DNA of 64,000 nucleotides from Polynucleobacter sp. MWH-Aus1W21 (GCF_018687275.1 NZ_CP061287.1:1116001-1180000); one strand, 5' to 3'; shown: positions 8,448 to 18,016, counted from the stretch's first letter. Numbers and translations: made by a program. Notes: generated by a model not told the origin, from the sequence alone.

Positions 8448-9086
8448 TTAGACCCCGAGACGCTTCAAAAGCGCTGGATTTCGGGCCATACTGGGCCCAG
8501 AGCGCAGGCGGCTGGAGGCCAAAATATGCTTTAAATCCACTAAAGCCTGATCGAACGAATCGTTCACAACAATGTAATCCGCCTCATGGGCGTGCGTGAG
8601 TTCGATATGGGCTGCCGCTAGACGTCGCTCAATGGTGGCTTCATCGTCTTGACCTCGCTTGCGTAGACGCTCTTCCAGGGCCTCAATTGACGGTGGAAAA
8701 ATGAAGATCCACTGCACAGAAGGAATTAACTTGCGAATCTGTTGGGCGCCCTGCCAATCAATCTCCAACATGACATCATTGCCCGCTTGCATTTGAGACT
8801 CAATCCACGGCTTAGATGTGCCATAGAAATGGCCATGCACTTCTGCCCACTCTAGAAAATGACCTTGGTCGCGCTCTTGCAGAAAATCGTCTTTGCTCAA
8901 AAAGCGGTAATCCTTACCGTCCACTTCTCCAGGTCTTGGTGCCCGCGTCGTGGTTGATAAAGATAATTTCAATCCCGGATCATCTTTCAATAAAGCATTC
9001 ACCAATGAAGACTTGCCTGCACCGGAGGGCGCAACAATCATCAACATGCTGCCTTGGTAGGATGGGTTCGAAGTAGAGTTGGTCAT
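8448..9086 (-). CDS. gmk: Guanylate kinase
   Basis: This 212-residue enzyme phosphorylates GMP to GDP. The P-loop APSGAGKS is at residues 19-26. The GMP-binding region contains LSLSTTTRAPRPGEVDGKDYRF in pieces, and the lid carries RLRKRGQD. It is the first gene of the gmk-rpoZ-spoT set, with 44 bases to rpoZ. It starts 22 bases downstream of the yicC stop, so the four genes may share a transcript. ppGpp inhibits guanylate kinase in many bacteria, which gives a functional link to spoT. Confidence 0.97.
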   Translation of the reverse strand: MTNSTSNPSYQGSMLMIVAPSGAGKSSLVNALLKDDPGLKLSLSTTTRAPRPGEVDGKDYRFLSKDDFLQERDQGHFLEWAEVHGHFYGTSKPWIESQMQAGNDVMLEIDWQGAQQIRKLIPSVQWIFIFPPSIEALEERLRKRGQDDEATIERRLAAAHIELTHAHEADYIVVNDSFDQALVDLKHILASSRLRSGPSMARNPALLKRLGV

Positions 9087-9108
9087 GAATGAATTAATTA
9101 CTCAAGGG

Positions 9109-10038
9109 TTACTCAAGATTTTGTACTTGCTCACGCATTTGTTCGATAAATAATTTGAGCTCAAGCGCTGCTTGTGTACATTCTTCTGAAACTGATTTGG
9201 AGCTCAAGGTATTGGCTTCGCGATTGAGTTCTTGCATCAGGAAATCTAAACGCTTACCTACCGGGCCCCTGCCTGCAAGCGCGGTATCTACAGCCTGAAG
9301 ATGGGTTTTTAAACGCGCAAACTCTTCGGCAACATCGATACGCACTGCATACAAAACAACCTCTTGGCGTATGCGCTCCATGAGCTCAGCTCCAGCTTTG
9401 GCCTGTTCTTGTGCAGCCAGAGCTTCTGATAATCGCTCAGTCAACTTCTCTTGATATTGCGCTACATATTCAGGAACCTTAGGCTCAATTACCTTAACAA
9501 TGTCGCGCATCTTGCTAGTAATGCTGGTGAGAACGCCAACTAAGGCTTTGCCTTCAGCATGACGACTTTCCATTAATGCTGCTAGAGCTGCCCGGCCAGC
9601 CTCAACGGCTGCAGTGATCCAACTATCTTCTTCGCCGCGAGGCTCAGAGACAACGCCAGGCCAACGCAATACTTCAGCAATGCTCAGTTCTTGCGCTTTC
9701 GGGAATGCGTCTTGAGCTTTTTCTTGCAGGGTATATAAAGCATCTAAGCGATCTTTATTGATGGCGCCTAGTGCATGGGGATTAGATTTAGGTGCATTAG
9801 CCGCACCTGCGTTCACCCTCCAAGCGGCCCTGAACTCAACCTTGCCTCGGGAGAGGCTTTGAGTAGCCATTTCCCTTAAGGCAGGCTCAGCCCCACGGCA
9901 TTCGTCCGGAAGACGAAATCCAAGATCCAGAAAGCGGCTATTTACAGCCCGACATTCCACCTGCAGATCAGCAACTACGCCAGCCCCTAGGGAGACTTGG
10001 CGAGAAGCGCTGCCATAACCAGTCATGCTCGATATCAT
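9109..10038 (-). CDS. yicC: YicC family endoribonuclease
   Basis: This 309-residue protein begins MISSMTGYGSA, the diagnostic YicC start, and ends with the conserved carboxyl domain containing GKRLDFLMQELNREANTLSSK. YicC-family proteins are RNases that act on small RNAs or structured RNA in E. coli and B. subtilis, and the gene commonly sits next to gmk, as here. It is divergent from rph with 56 bases between the starts, which must hold both promoters. The exact substrates in this organism are unknown. Confidence 0.94.
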   Translation of the reverse strand: MISSMTGYGSASRQVSLGAGVVADLQVECRAVNSRFLDLGFRLPDECRGAEPALREMATQSLSRGKVEFRAAWRVNAGAANAPKSNPHALGAINKDRLDALYTLQEKAQDAFPKAQELSIAEVLRWPGVVSEPRGEEDSWITAAVEAGRAALAALMESRHAEGKALVGVLTSITSKMRDIVKVIEPKVPEYVAQYQEKLTERLSEALAAQEQAKAGAELMERIRQEVVLYAVRIDVAEEFARLKTHLQAVDTALAGRGPVGKRLDFLMQELNREANTLSSKSVSEECTQAALELKLFIEQMREQVQNLE

Positions 10039-10094
10039 ATGAACATTGTAGATTCATTATTGATCCAGACCAAAACCCATAGGACCCCATTTCC

Positions 10095-10835
10095 ATGAGC
10101 ACTGCCAACCCAGCCAAAATTGCCCGCCCGAGCGGACGTCAGCCAAAAGATTTGCGCCCCGTAACCATCTCCAGGGCCTTTACTAAGCATGCCGAAGGTT
10201 CGGTTTTGATTGCCTTTGGAGATACCAAGGTTCTTTGCACCGCCAGCATCCTAGAAAAGGTGCCTCCCCACAAAAAAGGTTCTGGTGAGGGCTGGGTTAC
10301 TGCTGAATACGGCATGCTCCCCCGCTCTACTCACACCCGCAGTGATCGTGAAGCAGCTCGCGGCAAACAATCTGGTCGCACCCAAGAAATTCAGCGCCTC
10401 ATTGGTCGAGCAATGCGCAGTGTTTTTGACTTAAAAGTACTGGGCGAAAGAACCATTCATCTGGATTGCGATGTCTTGCAAGCCGATGGCGGTACACGTA
10501 CCGCCTCCATTACAGGCGCATACGTCGCCGCTAGAGATGCAGTTAATCAACTCTTAAAAAGCGGCGTTCTCGCAAAGGATCCAATTATCGATAGCGTAGC
10601 CGCTATCTCAGTAGGTATTTATGAAGGCGCTCCGGTACTTGACTTGGATTACCCTGAAGACTCTTCGTGCGATACCGATATGAATGTCGTCATGACTGGT
10701 AAAGGCGGAATGATTGAAGTTCAAGGCACTGCTGAAGGCGCCGCTTTTTCTAGAAAAGAACTTAACGCACTCTTGGATCTTGCTGAGCAAGGAATTCAAG
10801 AGCTCACCCAAATGCAAATAAAAGCATTGAAATAA
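10095..10835 (+). CDS. rph: Ribonuclease PH
   Basis: This 246-residue phosphorolytic 3'-5' exoribonuclease trims tRNA precursors. Family motifs include RPSGRQPKDLRPV at the amino end, GEGWVTAEYGMLPRSTHTR, the LDCDVLQADGGTRTASITGA phosphate-site region and DLDYPEDSSCDTDMNVVMT. Length is normal for the family (about 240). The frame is intact, unlike the E. coli K-12 rph frameshift. It is followed after 8 bases by rdgB and then hemW, forming a plus-strand operon of nucleotide and cofactor housekeeping genes. Confidence 0.97.
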   Translation: MSTANPAKIARPSGRQPKDLRPVTISRAFTKHAEGSVLIAFGDTKVLCTASILEKVPPHKKGSGEGWVTAEYGMLPRSTHTRSDREAARGKQSGRTQEIQRLIGRAMRSVFDLKVLGERTIHLDCDVLQADGGTRTASITGAYVAARDAVNQLLKSGVLAKDPIIDSVAAISVGIYEGAPVLDLDYPEDSSCDTDMNVVMTGKGGMIEVQGTAEGAAFSRKELNALLDLAEQGIQELTQMQIKALK

Positions 10836-10843
10836 AGATCGCA

Positions 10844-11434
10844 ATGCAAAAGATCGTACTTGCTTCTAATAACGCCGGTAAGGTAAAGGAATTTCAGGCG
10901 CTTTTAGCGCCCCTGAATTTTCAGATCATTCCTCAAGGTGAATTAGGCATTCCATCTGCAGAAGAACCTCACTGCACTTTTGTTGAAAATGCAATTGCAA
11001 AAGCACGCCATGCTAGCGCCGCTTCTGGTTTACCTGCTTTAGCCGATGACTCCGGCATTTGCGCTCATGCTTTAAATGGCAGTCCTGGTGTTTTATCAGC
11101 CCGCTTTGCAGGAGAGCAAGGTGATGATGCGGCGAATAATCAAAAACTCATTCAAGAATTAAAGGGGCATACTGATCGAGGTGCACATTATGTTTGCGCA
11201 CTTGTTTTGGTTGATAGCGCGAATGATCCAGAACCTCTCATCGTCCAGACACGCTGGTATGGGCAAATTGTGGATAAAGCATCAGGTAGCAATGGCTTTG
11301 GATACGACCCCCATTTCTTTTTGGAGAGTCAAAACTGCACCGCTGCTGAGATGGAACCCGTTCAGAAGAATTTAATAAGCCATCGCGGTCAAGCCTTACG
11401 CGAGCTGATTTCACAACTCAAAGCCCGTGCTTAA
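10844..11434 (+). CDS. rdgB: XTP/dITP diphosphatase (RdgB/HAM1)
   Basis: This 196-residue house-cleaning pyrophosphatase removes deaminated purine nucleotides such as XTP and dITP. The amino end LASNNAGKVKEFQALL is the nucleotide-binding signature. ADDSGI contains the catalytic metal-binding Asp residues, followed by the conserved GVLSARFAG, SNGFGYDPHF and SHRGQAL segments. Start MQKIVLASN is the family norm. It overlaps the downstream hemW reading frame by 8 bases if hemW uses its GTG start. Confidence 0.96.
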   Translation: MQKIVLASNNAGKVKEFQALLAPLNFQIIPQGELGIPSAEEPHCTFVENAIAKARHASAASGLPALADDSGICAHALNGSPGVLSARFAGEQGDDAANNQKLIQELKGHTDRGAHYVCALVLVDSANDPEPLIVQTRWYGQIVDKASGSNGFGYDPHFFLESQNCTAAEMEPVQKNLISHRGQALRELISQLKARA

Positions 11435-12608
11435 TTCCAATCTCAATAAAGTAAGTCTAACTGCATTGCCTCCATTGGCTTTGTATGTTCACTTTCCTTG
11501 GTGTGAAAAGAAATGCCCATATTGCGACTTCAATTCACATCAAGTGAAGGATAGCAAGATAGGTTTTGATGAAGCGCGATATATCAAGGCACTGATTGCC
11601 GACTTAGAAACTGAACTGCCCAATACCTGGGGGCGCCAGGTCCATAGTATTTTTATCGGCGGCGGAACGCCTAGCCTTCTATCTGCTGAAGGCATGGATC
11701 AACTACTTTGTGCAATCCGTGCCAGAGTGAACCTAGAACCCGATGCAGAAATCACCATGGAAGCTAACCCCGGATCTGTTGAGACTGAAAAGTTTGCAGG
11801 ATTTGCTAAAGCAGGCATCAACCGCGTTTCTCTAGGCATTCAAAGCTTTCAAGATGAACAACTTAAAGCTTTAGGCAGAATTCACAATGGCGAGGAAGCA
11901 AAGCGTGCTATTGGGATTGCCATGAAGCACTTTAAATCAGTAAATCTAGATTTAATGTATGGCTTACCCAAGCAAACTCTAGAAGCAGCAAGAGCGGATA
12001 TAGAAACTGCCCTGTCATTCAAGACTCCCCACCTGTCTTTCTACAACCTGACTTTAGAACCCAACACCTACTTTGCCAGCTTTCCACCCAACCTTCCAAA
12101 TGAAGATGAAATTGATGCGATCTATGAGCAAAATTTAGATCTGCTCACCAAGGCGGGCTACCAACGCTATGAAATTTCTGCATACGCCCAGAAAAATCAA
12201 GAATGTAAACACAATCTGAACTACTGGCGCTTTGGTGATTACATTGGCATTGGCGCTGGGGCGCATGGAAAAGTTTCTTATCCAGATCGAGTTACCCGGC
12301 AGGTTCGAGAACGCCAACCTGAGGCTTACATGACTGCCATGGAATCCAAAGGCAACGCATTGATTGAAAACCGTGAAATAGCAGCCAAGGATCTTCCATT
12401 TGAATTTATGCTCAACACCTTAAGACTGACTGATGGCGTTGAAACCAAAACCTTTAGTGAGCGTACTGGCTTGCCTTTAAGCATGATTAGTAAAGGCTTA
12501 GATGAGGCAAGCAAAAAAGGGTTATTGGATGAAAATCCCAGCAGACTAAAAGCCACTGAAATGGGAATTCACTACCTCAACAATCTGCAAGAGATGTTTT
12601 TGGATTGA
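11427..12608 (+). CDS. hemW: Radical SAM heme chaperone HemW
   Basis: This 393-residue protein belongs to the HemN-like radical SAM family but matches HemW, which delivers heme, rather than coproporphyrinogen dehydrogenase. The radical SAM cluster motif is CEKKCPYCDFNSH near residues 26-38, preceded by YVHFPW. Downstream are GGGTPSLL, EANPGS and SLGIQSFQ. The carboxyl part contains the HemW domain (NYWRFGDYIGIGAGAHG). The first candidate start is GTG at 11427, inside the end of rdgB, and no ATG precedes the conserved region. Translational coupling to rdgB is likely. Confidence 0.93.
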   Translation: MLNSNLNKVSLTALPPLALYVHFPWCEKKCPYCDFNSHQVKDSKIGFDEARYIKALIADLETELPNTWGRQVHSIFIGGGTPSLLSAEGMDQLLCAIRARVNLEPDAEITMEANPGSVETEKFAGFAKAGINRVSLGIQSFQDEQLKALGRIHNGEEAKRAIGIAMKHFKSVNLDLMYGLPKQTLEAARADIETALSFKTPHLSFYNLTLEPNTYFASFPPNLPNEDEIDAIYEQNLDLLTKAGYQRYEISAYAQKNQECKHNLNYWRFGDYIGIGAGAHGKVSYPDRVTRQVRERQPEAYMTAMESKGNALIENREIAAKDLPFEFMLNTLRLTDGVETKTFSERTGLPLSMISKGLDEASKKGLLDENPSRLKATEMGIHYLNNLQEMFLD

Positions 12609-12626
12609 GCTTGCAGCTTTAGATTG

Positions 12627-13424
12627 CTAATTACCAGTCCAAAGGGGTGGCTCGCCATTTAAAAATGCAGCAACGCCATTCTTAAAATCAGCGCTGCCAT
12701 AAGTTTCGCTAATGAGGTCTTTGCAATCGGGTAGATTATTTTTGATCAGTCTTGCAAGAGCTAGCTTGCTTGATTTTTGTGTAATAGGCGCTAATTTACT
12801 AAGGCGCCCGGCAAGCTCTTCAGCCTCTAGACTCAATTGCTCTTGATTATGGATGGCAAATACATAGCCTTGTTTTGCCAACTCTTCGGCAGAAATCATT
12901 TCCGCCAATAGCAACATCCGCTTCACTATATTGATATCCAGATGTGCAACGAGCCATGCTATGTTTCCTACCGACAAGCAATTACCGAGTGTCTTAGCAA
13001 TCGGCACGCCAAATTTTGCGCCCGGAGTGGCTAAACGAAAGTCGCAGCAACTCGCTATGGCCAATCCACCCCCCACTGCCATGCCATCAATCACTGCAAT
13101 GGTTGGAATGGGCAAGGAGGCCAGTGGAGCGAGATAGTTATCAATAGCTTCTTCGTAGCGTACACCATCATCACCATCCAAAAAACTAGCAAATTGCGCT
13201 ATGTCGCTACCAGACACAAAGGACTTGCCACCAGCTCCACGAAAGATGGCCACCCGCACCTTTGGATTTTTAGCCAGGTCTTCACAGATGGTTTTTAGTG
13301 ATTGATACATGCTAACAGTCATCGCATTGCGTGCTGCCACATGATCAAAGGTAATGTGGGCAATGTTGTCGCGTATCTCTAATGCAACGAGCGCAACATT
13401 ACCCCCTCTACCGAGCTCAGTCAT
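12627..13424 (-). CDS. Enoyl-CoA hydratase/isomerase family protein
   Basis: This 265-residue crotonase-fold protein probably hydrates an enoyl-CoA or acts on a related acyl-CoA. Family features are RNAMTVSMY near the amino end, the oxyanion-hole segments KSFVSGSDIAQF and IAVIDGMAVGGGLAIASCCDFRLA, and a GAKFGVPIAKTLGN loop. The usual catalytic Glu positions are not clearly conserved, so the reaction is uncertain. It begins 5 bases after the stop of a Bug receptor gene on the same strand and converges with hemW, leaving 18 bases between the stops. The divergent CaiB gene supports a role in uptake and activation of an organic acid. Confidence 0.9.
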   Translation of the reverse strand: MTELGRGGNVALVALEIRDNIAHITFDHVAARNAMTVSMYQSLKTICEDLAKNPKVRVAIFRGAGGKSFVSGSDIAQFASFLDGDDGVRYEEAIDNYLAPLASLPIPTIAVIDGMAVGGGLAIASCCDFRLATPGAKFGVPIAKTLGNCLSVGNIAWLVAHLDINIVKRMLLLAEMISAEELAKQGYVFAIHNQEQLSLEAEELAGRLSKLAPITQKSSKLALARLIKNNLPDCKDLISETYGSADFKNGVAAFLNGEPPLWTGN

Positions 13425-13429
13425 GCAAT

Positions 13430-14419
13430 TTATTCAGCTTTGACATTTAAGCTCTTAACAAGACGCTGATATTTGGCAAGCTCACCAGTGAGGAACAAAC
13501 TAAAAGCTGCTGGTGTTGCAGGGCCTTCGGGTTGCAATCCTTGGGAATCCAATGTCTTTTTAATTTGAGGATCCGCCATCGCAGCCTTAACGGCTTGGTC
13601 GATCTTGTTCACTACTACAGGATCCATACCTTTTGGTCCCATGACGGAGTACCAGTTCGTCACATCAAAGCCTGTAATTCCTACCTCGTTAAAGGTTGGA
13701 ACATTTGGAAGGATTGATAAACGTTTTGGAGTGGAGATCGCCAAAGCTTTCAGACTACCGTCTTTAATTTGCTGCAAATTAGGCGGCAAGGTATCAAAGT
13801 TCATTGTGATTTGTCCACCAAGTAAATCAATAATGGCTTGACCACTTCCCTTGTAAGGAACGTGATTGAGCTGAATACCTGCGATCTTGGCAAACAATGC
13901 GCCTGCTAAATGCTGAGTACTGCCAATGCCTGATGATCCGTAAGTCATCTGCCCTGGATTGGCTTTAGCAAGTGAAATAAGTTGTGCGACTGAGTTCACC
14001 GGTAAAGATGCTTTCACCACCAACACATTGGGAACATATCCCAAGTAAGTAATAGGTGTGAAATCAGTTGCTGGATTGTATGGAACGTTGGTTAAAACAA
14101 AGGGCGCAATCGCATTGGAGTTGGAGTGCCCTACGAGCAAGGTATAGCCATCTGGGTTGGCTTTAGCAATTTGATCCGCAGCAATTGTTCCAGCGGCTCC
14201 AGATTTATTTTCTACGATTACGCTCTGGCCAAGAATCTCACCCATCTTAGGGGCAATTGCACGGGCAACAATATCTGTACCGCCGCCAGGTGCAAATCCT
14301 ACAATCAGGCGAATGGGTTTGGTTGGAAAGGCTTGCTGCCCCATTGCAACAAATGAACTTGTGGCCAGCGTGATTGCGAGCAAGCTTCGCATAGCCCATT
14401 TAGGCGTTTTAACCAACAT
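13430..14419 (-). CDS. Bug-family tripartite tricarboxylate receptor
   Basis: This 329-residue periplasmic receptor has a Sec signal peptide (about residues 1-28, ending VAMGQQ). The family signatures are FPTKPIRLIVGFAPGGGTD, VIVENKSGAAG, DGYTLLVGHS, and NHVPYKGSGQA. It lies directly upstream of the enoyl-CoA hydratase gene in one transcription unit and is divergent from a CaiB-type CoA-transferase gene 76 bases away. That suggests the ligand is an organic acid converted to a CoA thioester. No TctAB transporter is present nearby. Confidence 0.93.
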   Translation of the reverse strand: MLVKTPKWAMRSLLAITLATSSFVAMGQQAFPTKPIRLIVGFAPGGGTDIVARAIAPKMGEILGQSVIVENKSGAAGTIAADQIAKANPDGYTLLVGHSNSNAIAPFVLTNVPYNPATDFTPITYLGYVPNVLVVKASLPVNSVAQLISLAKANPGQMTYGSSGIGSTQHLAGALFAKIAGIQLNHVPYKGSGQAIIDLLGGQITMNFDTLPPNLQQIKDGSLKALAISTPKRLSILPNVPTFNEVGITGFDVTNWYSVMGPKGMDPVVVNKIDQAVKAAMADPQIKKTLDSQGLQPEGPATPAAFSLFLTGELAKYQRLVKSLNVKAE

Positions 14420-14495
14420 AAAGTCTCCAATATTGTTTTATTTGTGTTTGATACTATTACAGAGTTATTCTAAACATATAAAAACAATTGAGACA

Positions 14496-15746
14496 ATGAC
14501 GAAAACACCTATAAATGGCGCTTTAGATGGCGCTCATCATGGATCTTCTAGGCCATTACCCCTCTCCGGGGTTCGTGTTCTTGACGTGAGTCAAGTAATG
14601 GCGGGTCCCTACTGCTGCATGCTCTTGGCCGACCTCGGTGCTGATGTCATCAAAATTGAGCCGCCGGGAACAGGTGATCAAACTCGCGGCGCCATGGGAT
14701 TCAAAATGAAGGGTTCAGATAGCATGGGCTTTCTGAATATGAATCGCAACAAACGCAGTCTCACCCTTAACCTGAAAACTGAAGCAGGTAAAAAGGTATT
14801 TTTTGAGCTAGTCAAAACAGCCGATATCTTGGTTGAAAATTACCGTCCTGGTGTGATGAAAAAGTTAGGCATTGACTATCCATCACTACAAAATATAAAT
14901 CCAGGATTGGTCTATGCCAGCATCTCCGGTTTTGGTCAAACTGGTCCGTGGGCTGATCGCCCTGGATTTGATTTAATGGCGCAAGCCATGTCTGGTGTGA
15001 TGAGTGTCACCGGCTATCCAGATGGTCCACCAGTCAAAGCTGGAGTCCCAGTTGCCGATATTGGCTGTGCGCTATTCGCGGCATATGGAATTTTGTCTGC
15101 CTATATTGGCAAAACCAAAACGGGCGAGGGTCAATTTATTGATGCATCGCTTTTTGATTCCGCTCTAGCATTCTCTATTTGGGATACCGCGCAGTATTGG
15201 GGCACCGGTGTCGAGCCATACAAGCTCGGCACGGCAAATCACATGAGTGCACCCTATCAGGCCATGAAAGCATCGGATGGCTATTTTGTAATGGGCGCTA
15301 CAAATCAAAAACTATGGAAGATACTCTGCGACAAGATTGAGCGACCTGAATTATTTGAAGATGCACGCTTTAAAACCAATCCACTTCGTTTAGCCAATAG
15401 ATTAGAGCTTGCCGCTGAATTAGAAAAATCTTTTGCCAATAAAACTTGTGGTGAATGGGTGGATGCATTACTGGCCGCAGGAATTCCAGCAGGTCCAATC
15501 AATACCTACCCAGAAGCCTTTGATAGTGATCACGGGCGTCACCGCAAGATGCGCATGGAAATCGATCACCCAATTGAGGGAAAAGTTCCAAACATTGGCT
15601 TTGCCGTCAAGATGAATGGTACCCCGCAACAGGTTTACAGGCATCCCCCTTTATTGGGCGAACACACTAGCGAGCTTCTTGCAGAGTTGGGCATTGCCGG
15701 CGAAGAACTCAAGTCCTTAGAAGATGGCGGTGCTTTCACAGCCTGA
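14496..15746 (+). CDS. CaiB/BaiF family CoA-transferase (class III)
   Basis: This 416-residue family III CoA-transferase would move CoA between acyl groups. Visible features are the amino-terminal LSGVRVLDVSQVMAGPYCCM with the glycine-rich and LADLGADVIKIEPP segment, NRNKRSLTLNL, and an Asp-containing GFDLMAQAMSG region expected to hold the catalytic Asp. The frame is open upstream to 14313, but that part would cover the divergent Bug gene. The ATG at 14496 (MTKTPINGALDG) is therefore chosen, with a 76-base intergenic promoter space. It ends 22 bases before a strong terminator. Confidence 0.93.
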   Translation: MTKTPINGALDGAHHGSSRPLPLSGVRVLDVSQVMAGPYCCMLLADLGADVIKIEPPGTGDQTRGAMGFKMKGSDSMGFLNMNRNKRSLTLNLKTEAGKKVFFELVKTADILVENYRPGVMKKLGIDYPSLQNINPGLVYASISGFGQTGPWADRPGFDLMAQAMSGVMSVTGYPDGPPVKAGVPVADIGCALFAAYGILSAYIGKTKTGEGQFIDASLFDSALAFSIWDTAQYWGTGVEPYKLGTANHMSAPYQAMKASDGYFVMGATNQKLWKILCDKIERPELFEDARFKTNPLRLANRLELAAELEKSFANKTCGEWVDALLAAGIPAGPINTYPEAFDSDHGRHRKMRMEIDHPIEGKVPNIGFAVKMNGTPQQVYRHPPLLGEHTSELLAELGIAGEELKSLEDGGAFTA

Positions 15747-15767
15747 ATTTAGCCTATCCAGGAAATG

Positions 15768-15792
15768 AAATGGGCTCCTTGGAGCCCATTTT
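15768..15792 (+). terminator. Rho-independent terminator, probably bidirectional
   Basis: AAATGGGCTC pairs perfectly with GAGCCCATTT around a CTTG loop, and the plus strand continues with a run of T. The minus strand is also T-rich after the stem. It sits between the convergent CoA-transferase and alkylsulfatase genes and can stop both. Confidence 0.88.
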
Positions 15793-15813
15793 TGTACATG
15801 CCCAGTCAGAACT

Positions 15814-17913
15814 TTAGGCCCCGTCAGAGTTGGCAATGGGGGGCGCCTCAAAAGGATCCTTGCTTGGTTTAGCTGGTGGTGCCTTAGTTTTGGTACCTGG
15901 CATTAACTCAAAATCGGGTGTAAAGGTAGTCATGGTGCTTCTCAATTGATCGAAGACTTTACGATCACCATCAAACTTTGCTTTACCTTCGGCTAATAGT
16001 TTTTCAAAAGTGGTTTGACCGCCCATGACTTTCTCCAAGTCGCTACGATTCACGGTGATGGTCAAGTTTGGATTCCTATCCTGATAGCCTTTGATATTGG
16101 TCAACGCAGAATTACTCATCTCCACGACAAACTTTTCACCATTATCCGGAGTGCTCAGATTAATAGCGAACTTCATGCCGACAGCTTTTTTGCTATCCAT
16201 GCTAATTGCCAACGCATTGAGCCAAAGCTCTGTCGTCATTGCCCTAATCATGTCTGGGCCATTGGTCTTCGGTGATGCACCAGCTGGCATGCCATGACGC
16301 AATTCGTATGCCGCACCCAAGAAGCTATTGCGCACGCTAGGACTTTCTTTTTGATAACCTATTTGTTCGAAAATATCGGCCAGTAAGTCTTTAGCGGCAG
16401 TATTGTTTGGCTCTGCATAAACCAACTTATTCACAATCTCCATCGCCTCACGATATTTACCCTGCTGATAGAGCTGCTTACCTTTGGCCATAATCTTAGT
16501 AGAGCCTCCCATCATCTCAACATACAGTGGTGCTGAATCTTTTGGTGATAATGGAATCAAGGTGGCAGGATTTGCATCCCAGTAGCCCAAGTAACGATTA
16601 ATCACCGCACGACTGTTGTGCTCTTCTGAGCCGTGATAACTATGTGCCGCCCATTGCTTCTTCAAACTCTCCGGTTGCTTGTAGACGTTATGCACTTCAT
16701 TGATCGTCACACCATTATTTGCCAAGTGGAGAACCTCGTTGTTCAGGTGAGCATAACTATCACGCTGAGTGCGCATGACTTCTTGAACGCGATCATTGCC
16801 CCAGCGTGGCCATGAATGAGAAGCAAACATCACCTGCGCTTCATTGCCATAGCGATATAAAGCATTATTAATGTTCTTGGACCATGCCAAAGCATCACGT
16901 ACTAAAGCGCCGCGCAAGGTATAAATGTTGTGGATGGTGCCGGTAATATTTTCAGCCGCCCAGAATGCTTTTAACTGCGGAAAATACGTATTCATCTCGG
17001 CAGGCGCTTCAGTTCCTGGTGTATTTTGGAACTCCATTTCTACGCCGTCTACCGTCATCTTTTCAAATGGTTCGTTAATCAGGATGGTTGGTTCAATTAA
17101 TCCAAGGTTTCCTGCGGCAGTATTTTTACCAATCGATTGGTCAACGTGACCAAATGGGCTGCGTGGCAATAAAACGCCGTATTGAAAATACAAGCGACGT
17201 GTCATGGCATTGCCAGCGTAAACGTTCTCTGCTACAGCATGATCCATGAAGCCTGCTGGAGCAATAATCTTCACTTTGCCACTCTTCACATCAGCCTCTT
17301 CGACTACACCACGCACCCCACCAAAATGGTCTGCATGTGAGTGGGAATACACCACCGCAACAACTGGTCGCTTTCCTAACTTCTCATTAACCAATTCCAA
17401 GGCCGCCCTAGCAGTCTCTTTTGAAGTTAATGGGTCAAAAACAATCCAACCGGTATTTGTTTTAACAAAACTAATATTTGATAAGTCAAAGCCGCGAACT
17501 TGATAAATCTTGCCTGGCACCACCTCATACAAACCGTAGCCCATATTAAGGATGGCTTGGCGCTGCAAGGATGGGTGCACACTATCAAAATCCTTCCCCT
17601 GCAAGAGGAATTCATAACTACCCATGTCCCATGCCACATTGCCAGCATCAGCCATGATGGTTTTATAAGTAGGCGCAGCTATAAAGCCCCTCTTGGATTC
17701 TTCAAAATCGCGCTTATCTTCAAAGGGCAGTGTTTTACGCAAACCATTTTGTAATTCAACTGTGTAGCTCGACGGCATTTTGCCTTTGGCGTCAAAGTGC
17801 TTCCCTTGCATTGCGCCGGGATCGGCAACTACACCGCCGCCGCCCGCAGCAAATGCAAAGCCTGAGCATAATAAAGATGCAGCTAGTGTTATTTGAGAAA
17901 GTTTGGTATTCAT
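15814..17913 (-). CDS. Exported alkylsulfatase of the metallo-beta-lactamase fold (SdsA/BDS1-like)
   Basis: This 699-residue enzyme has a Sec signal peptide (about residues 1-22, ending FAFAAG). The order is an MBL-fold catalytic domain with the zinc motif HSHADH (191-196), a helical dimerisation region (about 460-550, KQLYQQGKYREAMEIVNKL), and a carboxyl SCP2-like domain (about 570-680). This is the architecture of SdsA1-type type III sulfatases, which hydrolyse alkyl sulfates such as SDS without a formylglycine residue. It stands alone between a terminator and a histidine kinase gene. It could use other sulfate esters, since the substrate cannot be read from the sequence. Confidence 0.92.
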   Translation of the reverse strand: MNTKLSQITLAASLLCSGFAFAAGGGGVVADPGAMQGKHFDAKGKMPSSYTVELQNGLRKTLPFEDKRDFEESKRGFIAAPTYKTIMADAGNVAWDMGSYEFLLQGKDFDSVHPSLQRQAILNMGYGLYEVVPGKIYQVRGFDLSNISFVKTNTGWIVFDPLTSKETARAALELVNEKLGKRPVVAVVYSHSHADHFGGVRGVVEEADVKSGKVKIIAPAGFMDHAVAENVYAGNAMTRRLYFQYGVLLPRSPFGHVDQSIGKNTAAGNLGLIEPTILINEPFEKMTVDGVEMEFQNTPGTEAPAEMNTYFPQLKAFWAAENITGTIHNIYTLRGALVRDALAWSKNINNALYRYGNEAQVMFASHSWPRWGNDRVQEVMRTQRDSYAHLNNEVLHLANNGVTINEVHNVYKQPESLKKQWAAHSYHGSEEHNSRAVINRYLGYWDANPATLIPLSPKDSAPLYVEMMGGSTKIMAKGKQLYQQGKYREAMEIVNKLVYAEPNNTAAKDLLADIFEQIGYQKESPSVRNSFLGAAYELRHGMPAGASPKTNGPDMIRAMTTELWLNALAISMDSKKAVGMKFAINLSTPDNGEKFVVEMSNSALTNIKGYQDRNPNLTITVNRSDLEKVMGGQTTFEKLLAEGKAKFDGDRKVFDQLRSTMTTFTPDFELMPGTKTKAPPAKPSKDPFEAPPIANSDGA

Positions 17914-18016
17914 GCGCTTATCCTAATGGGAAAAATCAAGGTAACCCCGTGCATCAAATGATATGACCTACTTCATCTTGAGCAATTAGCTTAAGGGCTA
18001 ACGAATTCAGCGAGGA

